Below the pieces are notes generated by a model. That model did no database searches and was not told the origin of the DNA. It saw only the letters and a list, made by a program, of their open reading frames with translations. Both the position numbers and the translations under genes were made by a program. Positions 60,377-64,000 of a stretch of DNA of 64,000 nucleotides are shown piece by piece (position 1 is the first letter of the stretch; the number at the start of each line of letters is the position of its first letter). This DNA comes from Nonomuraea jiangxiensis (lineage in GTDB: Bacteria > Actinomycetota > Actinomycetes > Streptosporangiales > Streptosporangiaceae), in assembly GCF_900099965.1 (NCBI RefSeq), contig NZ_FNDJ01000038.1, forward strand, positions 34,098 to 98,097, given 5' to 3'.

Positions 60377-61144
60377 GTGAGCCTGCCTGTACGTGAACGT
60401 TCCCCGCGGCCGGGCGGCGGTCGCCACCGCCGTCCCGTGCCCGCGTCCCTGCCGCCGGACGCCCCACTCCTCGTGCTCGCCACTCCCGGCGACACCACCG
60501 GAGTGGCCGAGGAGATCGCGGCCGTGGTACGCGTCGACAACCCGCAGATCGAGGTACGCCTGACGAGCCTCGCCGACCTGGCCGACTCCCTGCCGTCCGG
60601 TCGTGACTCCGTGGTCGTTCCCCTGCTCACCTGGGACGATCCGGTCGTCCTCGCGGAGATCGGCAAGGCCATCGCGGCCAGCGGCTCCGGCGCCGTCGCC
60701 ACCGAGGCGCTGGGACCGCACCCGCTGCTGGCCGAGGCGCTGCACATCAGGCTGGCGGAGCGCGGGCTGGCCAGGGCAGACCGGGTACGCCTGCTGAACG
60801 TCTCCAGCCCCGTCGACGCCGTCATCCTGGGCACCGTGGGCGGCGAGCGCGCCGTGCACGCCGTCCAGGCCACCGCGGTGCTCCTGGCCTCCAGGCTCAC
60901 GCTGCCGGTGGTCGCCGCCTCCCTCGACAGCGAGCCCGGGGTCGGCGTCGCGGCGCAGCGGCTGCGCGCGGCGGGCGCACAGCGGCTGGCCGTCGCGCCC
61001 TGCCTGATCGGCCACGAGGCCCCGCCGTCGATCGTCGAGCAGGCCGCCACCTCGATCGAGGCCGGATACGCGCTGCCGCTCGGCTCGCACAGCGCTGTCG
61101 CCGAACTTGTCGCCAGAGCTTACGGCAGTCAACTCGCGACTTGA
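60377..61144 (+). CDS. CbiX/SirB-like chelatase-fold protein lacking the active-site His
   Basis: A 255-residue protein with two chelatase-like half domains (LLVLATPGDTTGVAEEIAAVV and LTLPVVAASLDSEPGVGVAAQRLRAAGAQRLAVAPCLIG). Sirohydrochlorin and cobalt chelatases begin with a strand ending in AHGS whose His binds metal; here the place is ATPGD. The gene is not beside siroheme or cobalamin genes and has no riboswitch that I could see. It may be a noncatalytic relative. GTG start 60377. Confidence 0.62.
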   Translation: MSLPVRERSPRPGGGRHRRPVPASLPPDAPLLVLATPGDTTGVAEEIAAVVRVDNPQIEVRLTSLADLADSLPSGRDSVVVPLLTWDDPVVLAEIGKAIAASGSGAVATEALGPHPLLAEALHIRLAERGLARADRVRLLNVSSPVDAVILGTVGGERAVHAVQATAVLLASRLTLPVVAASLDSEPGVGVAAQRLRAAGAQRLAVAPCLIGHEAPPSIVEQAATSIEAGYALPLGSHSAVAELVARAYGSQLAT

Positions 61145-61187
61145 CAAAGGCTTGTGAAGATCCCTGAAGTCGCGTTACGTTCTGCGC

Positions 61188-61736
61188 ATGCGGCACGTGG
61201 CCTGCCAGGGCGAGCGGCTCGGCCTCCGTGAGATCGCGGAGGCCGACGTGACCGCCCTTCACGCCATCTACGGGGATTCGGTGGCGACCCAGTACATGCC
61301 GTTCCAGCCGCGCAGCCTGGCGGAGGTGGCCGGCCTCACCCGCCAGGCCATGGAGGCGGCCGCCGCGGAGCCGCGCCGCCTCTACGTGCTGGCCGTGGTG
61401 GACGCCGCGAGCCGCGCCGTGATCGGAGTGGCCCGGCTGTACATCTCCGAGCGGCATCCGCACAGCGCCGAGATCGGGTTCGGCCTGCATCCCGACCACT
61501 GGGGGCGCGGCATCGGCACGGATCTCGTACGGCTGCTGCTGGCGTTCGGGTTCAAGGACCTCGGGCTGCACCGGATCTGGGGCGCCCGCTCCCCCGCCAA
61601 CCTGCCCGCCCAGCTCGCGATGCTGACGGCGGGCATGGTGGAGGAGGGACGCATCCGGCACCACGTACACACGCCGCACGGGTGGCGCGACTCGATCGTC
61701 CACTCAGCCCTCGAAGGCGAGTGGACCGACCGCTGA
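61188..61736 (+). CDS. GNAT acetyltransferase (RimJ/RimL type)
   Basis: A 182-residue GNAT protein with the RimJ-like layout: GERLGLREIAEADVTAL at the start, IGVARLYISERHPHSAEIGFGLHPDHWGRGIGTDLVRLLLAFGF with the acetyl-CoA loop, and LGLHRIWGARSPANLPAQLAML. Substrate is unknown. Confidence 0.87.
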   Translation: MRHVACQGERLGLREIAEADVTALHAIYGDSVATQYMPFQPRSLAEVAGLTRQAMEAAAAEPRRLYVLAVVDAASRAVIGVARLYISERHPHSAEIGFGLHPDHWGRGIGTDLVRLLLAFGFKDLGLHRIWGARSPANLPAQLAMLTAGMVEEGRIRHHVHTPHGWRDSIVHSALEGEWTDR

Positions 61737-61850
61737 CCGCGCCAGAAGGTTCGCCGCCGGGATCGGCCAGGAGCGGGGGGCCGGAGTGGCGGGCGTGAAG
61801 ATTGTCGGTGGCGGGTCCTACGATGAGCCTCCTCACGGAGGGATGTCATC

Positions 61851-62306
61851 ATGCTCGACGCGCTGATCGTGCCGCTGTTCGTCACCACGGACCTGCCGCC
61901 CGAGGCGGAGCTGGGCGAGTTCGGGGAGTTGCTCGCCGAGACGGCGCGCGAGCTCGGCCACGACGGCGCCGGCTACGCGGGTTTCCTGGCGGGCAAGGTG
62001 TTCTGGCTGGACCGGCCGGTGCTGCCCGCGCAGCGTCCCGCGGCCGAGCTGGAGCCGCGCTTCGCCGGGATGCTGGGCTACCTCGCCGCGGCGGGGCTCG
62101 GGCACACCTCGCGGGAGGTGGTGGGCGACGTGCGCCGGGCGATCGGCGCGGCCGTCACCGGGCGTTACGGCGACGTGGGGGTGCCCCCGGCCGTGTTCGC
62201 GATCCGCGACCAGGACGTGCGCGAGCGCACCCCCGACGCGGCCCTCTACGTCGGCACGCGCGACGCGCAGGCCGAGCTGGTGACGGCGGCCAAGTCCTAC
62301 CTCTAG
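61851..62306 (+). CDS. Uncharacterised 151-residue protein
   Basis: I do not recognise it. No signal or membrane segment; sequence runs from LDALIVPLFVTTDLPPEAELGEFGELLAETA to a C-terminal FAIRDQDVRERTPDAALYVGTRD. Moderately rich in Ala/Leu/Asp with ordinary codon use. It lies between a GNAT gene and a small membrane protein with gaps of about 114 and 39 bases. Confidence 0.55.
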   Translation: MLDALIVPLFVTTDLPPEAELGEFGELLAETARELGHDGAGYAGFLAGKVFWLDRPVLPAQRPAAELEPRFAGMLGYLAAAGLGHTSREVVGDVRRAIGAAVTGRYGDVGVPPAVFAIRDQDVRERTPDAALYVGTRDAQAELVTAAKSYL

Positions 62307-62345
62307 CGCTCCGGCCCCTAGCCAGGGCTCGGGCATCGTGCGATC

Positions 62346-62702
62346 GTGAACGATGATCCCTTCCGGCGAGGAGGTTCCCGCATGGCCGTGGTCGGCGCCG
62401 TCTGCTTCGGGCTCGTGCTCGGCTGGATCACGTACGGGACGCTGCGGCGCGGGCGGGATGCGGCGGGGCTGACCGAGCTGACCGCGGTGCTGGCGGCCGT
62501 TGGAGGGGGCGCGGTGACGGCGTTGCTGGGCCTGCCAGACGCGTTCGGCGGCTACGCGGTGGGGCTGGCGGTGGGCTTCGCCGGCTGCCTGGTCCTGACC
62601 ACGCTCGTGCCGGACTCCAAGTGGCTGGGCGTCCCGGCATCACGGGTGAGCCCGGCGCCGGACCAGGCGCTCGGAGCGCCTGAGCGCCGCAACGATCCTT
62701 AG
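62346..62702 (+). CDS. Small uncharacterised membrane protein
   Basis: A 118-residue protein with three hydrophobic segments (AVVGAVCFGLVLGWITYG, LTAVLAAVGGGAVTALLGL, YAVGLAVGFAGCLVLTTL) and a polar C-terminal tail. Not recognised. It starts with GTG 62346 and converges with the CHAT gene. Confidence 0.5.
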   Translation: MNDDPFRRGGSRMAVVGAVCFGLVLGWITYGTLRRGRDAAGLTELTAVLAAVGGGAVTALLGLPDAFGGYAVGLAVGFAGCLVLTTLVPDSKWLGVPASRVSPAPDQALGAPERRNDP

Positions 62703-62815
62703 GACAGCCGACCGTACGCGGGTGCCCGGGTGTCGCCCGCCCGGCCCTGGCCGGCGTGCTTGCCGCTGCGGGTACCAGCCCGGTGAGCGGCTGCTGGGCG
62801 TCGTGGTGGGGACTG

Positions 62816-64000
62816 TCAAGACATAGGTGGGCGCGGAGCTCTCCCATCCGTGCGGTCCGGCAGGCCGACCAGCACGTACGGGGCCCACAGCTCCGGCTCG
62901 GCGGAGCCGTACAGGTCGCGTAACTCCAGTACGGAGCCGCGCAGCGCCCGCGCCGGGCCCATGCCGTCGGCGAGCCTGCCGTGGAAGTCGCGTAGCAGGG
63001 CGCGGGTGAGCTCGGCGACCGTCGGCCAGAGGGTGAGCAGTACGGCCCTGGCACCGGCGTGGAGCAGCGCTTGGGCGAGGGCCGCGATGCCGGCCGCCGG
63101 TGAGCCGTTCCCCCGGGGGGAGGCGGGCTCGTGGGCGGCCAGGATCACCAGTCCGGCGTCCACGGTCATGCTCATGAGCTGCCTGGCGGTGAGGAGGCCG
63201 TCGGCGAGCCGGATGCCCGAGCCGTACGGGTCCGCCGGGTTGAACGCGGCCGGGCAGGACAGGTGCACCACGTCCCAGGAGCCGGGCAGGAGCGCGGCGG
63301 TGGCTTCGGAGCCGGTGTGGGGCCGGGCGCCGAGCAGGTCGGCGGCGTCCCGTACCGTGCCCTCGGATGCCGGCCGGTCGCCGGGGTTCGGGGTGAAGCC
63401 GAGCACCAGCGACCGGCCGGCTTCGACGGGGGCGCGCCTGGTCAGGTGGGTGAGGGTGGCGGCGGACGGGGCGAAGGTGACGGGGAAGCGTTCCAGGAGT
63501 GGGCGGCCGCCGGGGGCCAGCGCGTGCAACGGGAGGCGGTGCAGGCCCGCGTGCGGCAGCAGGTGGAGCCGGCAGAGGTCGTCGCCCAGGGCGTCGAGGG
63601 CCGGCGCCAGCAGCAGGTCGGCCAGGCGGCGCCAGAGGCCCACGCGGTGGCGGCGGGTCTCCAGGTCCAGCAGCCCCGGGCGGCGTCCGGTGGTGGCCGC
63701 GGCGAACTCGGCCAGCAGGTCGGGACCGACGGAGGTGGGTAAGGCGCGGGGCTCGGCCCAGCCGGTGCGATGGAGGAGCACGGTCACGGCATCCGCACCG
63801 ACGTGAAAGCCCAACAACCCGACGGGACCGGTACCGGTGGGGGTGTCCAGCTCGTCCCGGTGGGATGGGGTGCCTGTGGGGGTGTCCGGCGCGTCCGGGG
63901 CGGGTGAGGTGCCGGGAGTGATCAGAACGTCCGGAGCGGGTGCGGGGGTGAGCGGGGGGTCCGGAGCGGGTGCGGGGGTGAGCAGGGCGTCCGGAGCGGG
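62816..64000 (-). CDS. CHAT-domain protein lacking the usual Cys, right end cut by window
   Basis: At least 394 residues; the frame stays open to the right edge, so the N-terminus is outside. The visible N-terminal part is a Pro-rich linker (TPAPAPD repeats). A CHAT (caspase-like peptidase) domain follows from about 63800: HLLPHAGLHRLPLHAL, the strand ending VVHLSCPAAFN with the catalytic His, then GLVILAAHEPA where a Cys is expected (usually SAC). It may be noncatalytic. A TTG at 63817 is another possible start, but the open linker argues against it. Confidence 0.78.
   Translation of the reverse strand, partial: PAPDALLTPAPAPDPPLTPAPAPDVLITPGTSPAPDAPDTPTGTPSHRDELDTPTGTGPVGLLGFHVGADAVTVLLHRTGWAEPRALPTSVGPDLLAEFAAATTGRRPGLLDLETRRHRVGLWRRLADLLLAPALDALGDDLCRLHLLPHAGLHRLPLHALAPGGRPLLERFPVTFAPSAATLTHLTRRAPVEAGRSLVLGFTPNPGDRPASEGTVRDAADLLGARPHTGSEATAALLPGSWDVVHLSCPAAFNPADPYGSGIRLADGLLTARQLMSMTVDAGLVILAAHEPASPRGNGSPAAGIAALAQALLHAGARAVLLTLWPTVAELTRALLRDFHGRLADGMGPARALRGSVLELRDLYGSAEPELWAPYVLVGLPDRTDGRAPRPPMS
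63918..64000 (-). repeat. 30-base tandem repeat encoding a Pro-rich linker
   Basis: Units beginning GTCCGGAGCGGG on the plus strand recur every 30 bases (about 63929, 63959, 63989). Each encodes ten residues of the type APDxLLTPAP. The run continues beyond the window. Confidence 0.8.

Noticed and set aside
1..64000. CRISPR array, integrase-borne island or prophage
   Set aside because: No spaced direct repeats of CRISPR type and no integrase, recombinase or phage structural gene were seen; the only mobile trace is the broken IS5 transposase.

Overview
The window is about 72% G+C by eye, uses many GTG/TTG starts, and packs genes into short operons with 4-base start/stop overlaps. It carries mIHF, a Ski2-type DUF3516 helicase, DUF2203, CGNR and ROK/LacI regulators, TAT lipoproteins, and sugar ABC importers without their own ATPase. 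Together these point to a soil actinomycete chromosome; Nonomuraea or another Streptosporangiales member is my guess from style, not a demonstrated identity. The function is mostly carbohydrate scavenging plus regulators and ordinary housekeeping genes. There is no CRISPR array, phage, integrase or rRNA.

Layout. (1) 1-8.95 kb, minus strand: one tight operon of LacI regulator, two CUT1 permeases, lipoprotein binding protein, four consecutive ADP-ribosylglycohydrolase (ARH/DraG-fold) genes and a ribokinase-type kinase. Its promoter carries twin palindromic operators. This is the most unusual locus: it looks like an import-and-cleave pathway for a ribosylated compound. (2) 9-19.9 kb: divergent MFS/ROK pair, a heme-binding-like protein, mIHF, a two-component system, acyltransferase, GNAT, helicase and a DUF2087 protein. 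(3) 19.9-30.8 kb: an alpha-galactoside operon on the minus strand (GH36, two permeases, binding protein, PhoD phosphatase, secreted GH27 with a CBM51-like domain, GH20) facing a ROK regulator. The PhoD/GH27/GH20 mix suggests a phosphate-containing, galactosylated polymer such as wall teichoic acid. (4) 30.8-34.9 kb: AraC/PhyH pair, DusB, an ACT-domain protein and a tRNA-Gly/Cys/Val cluster.

(5) 34.9-36.8 kb: a lower-G+C patch with a PPOX protein, a broken IS5-family transposase and an orphan membrane protein fused to it. (6) 36.8-45.1 kb: an arabinan/arabinoside regulon with a GH43 pseudogene, an intact secreted endo-arabinanase, LacI, GH51 arabinofuranosidase and an ABC importer. Five near-identical GTTAnCGnTAnC operators sit at its promoters, three of them overlapping a -10 element. 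(7) 45.1-64 kb: a mixed set including a glycosyltransferase coupled to a 59-residue ORF, a D,D-carboxypeptidase, a 645-base C-rich gene-free tract, an AlkB-like dioxygenase, VOC and MFS proteins, an SDR-ArsR-SRPBCC operon, a GntR/MHS transporter pair, an SPFH protein, a CbiX-like protein without its usual histidine, and a CHAT-domain protein without its usual cysteine that runs off the right edge.

Many functions are assigned from remembered family motifs; no database search was run. Starts were chosen from overlap with the upstream stop, Shine-Dalgarno spacing and family N-termini.
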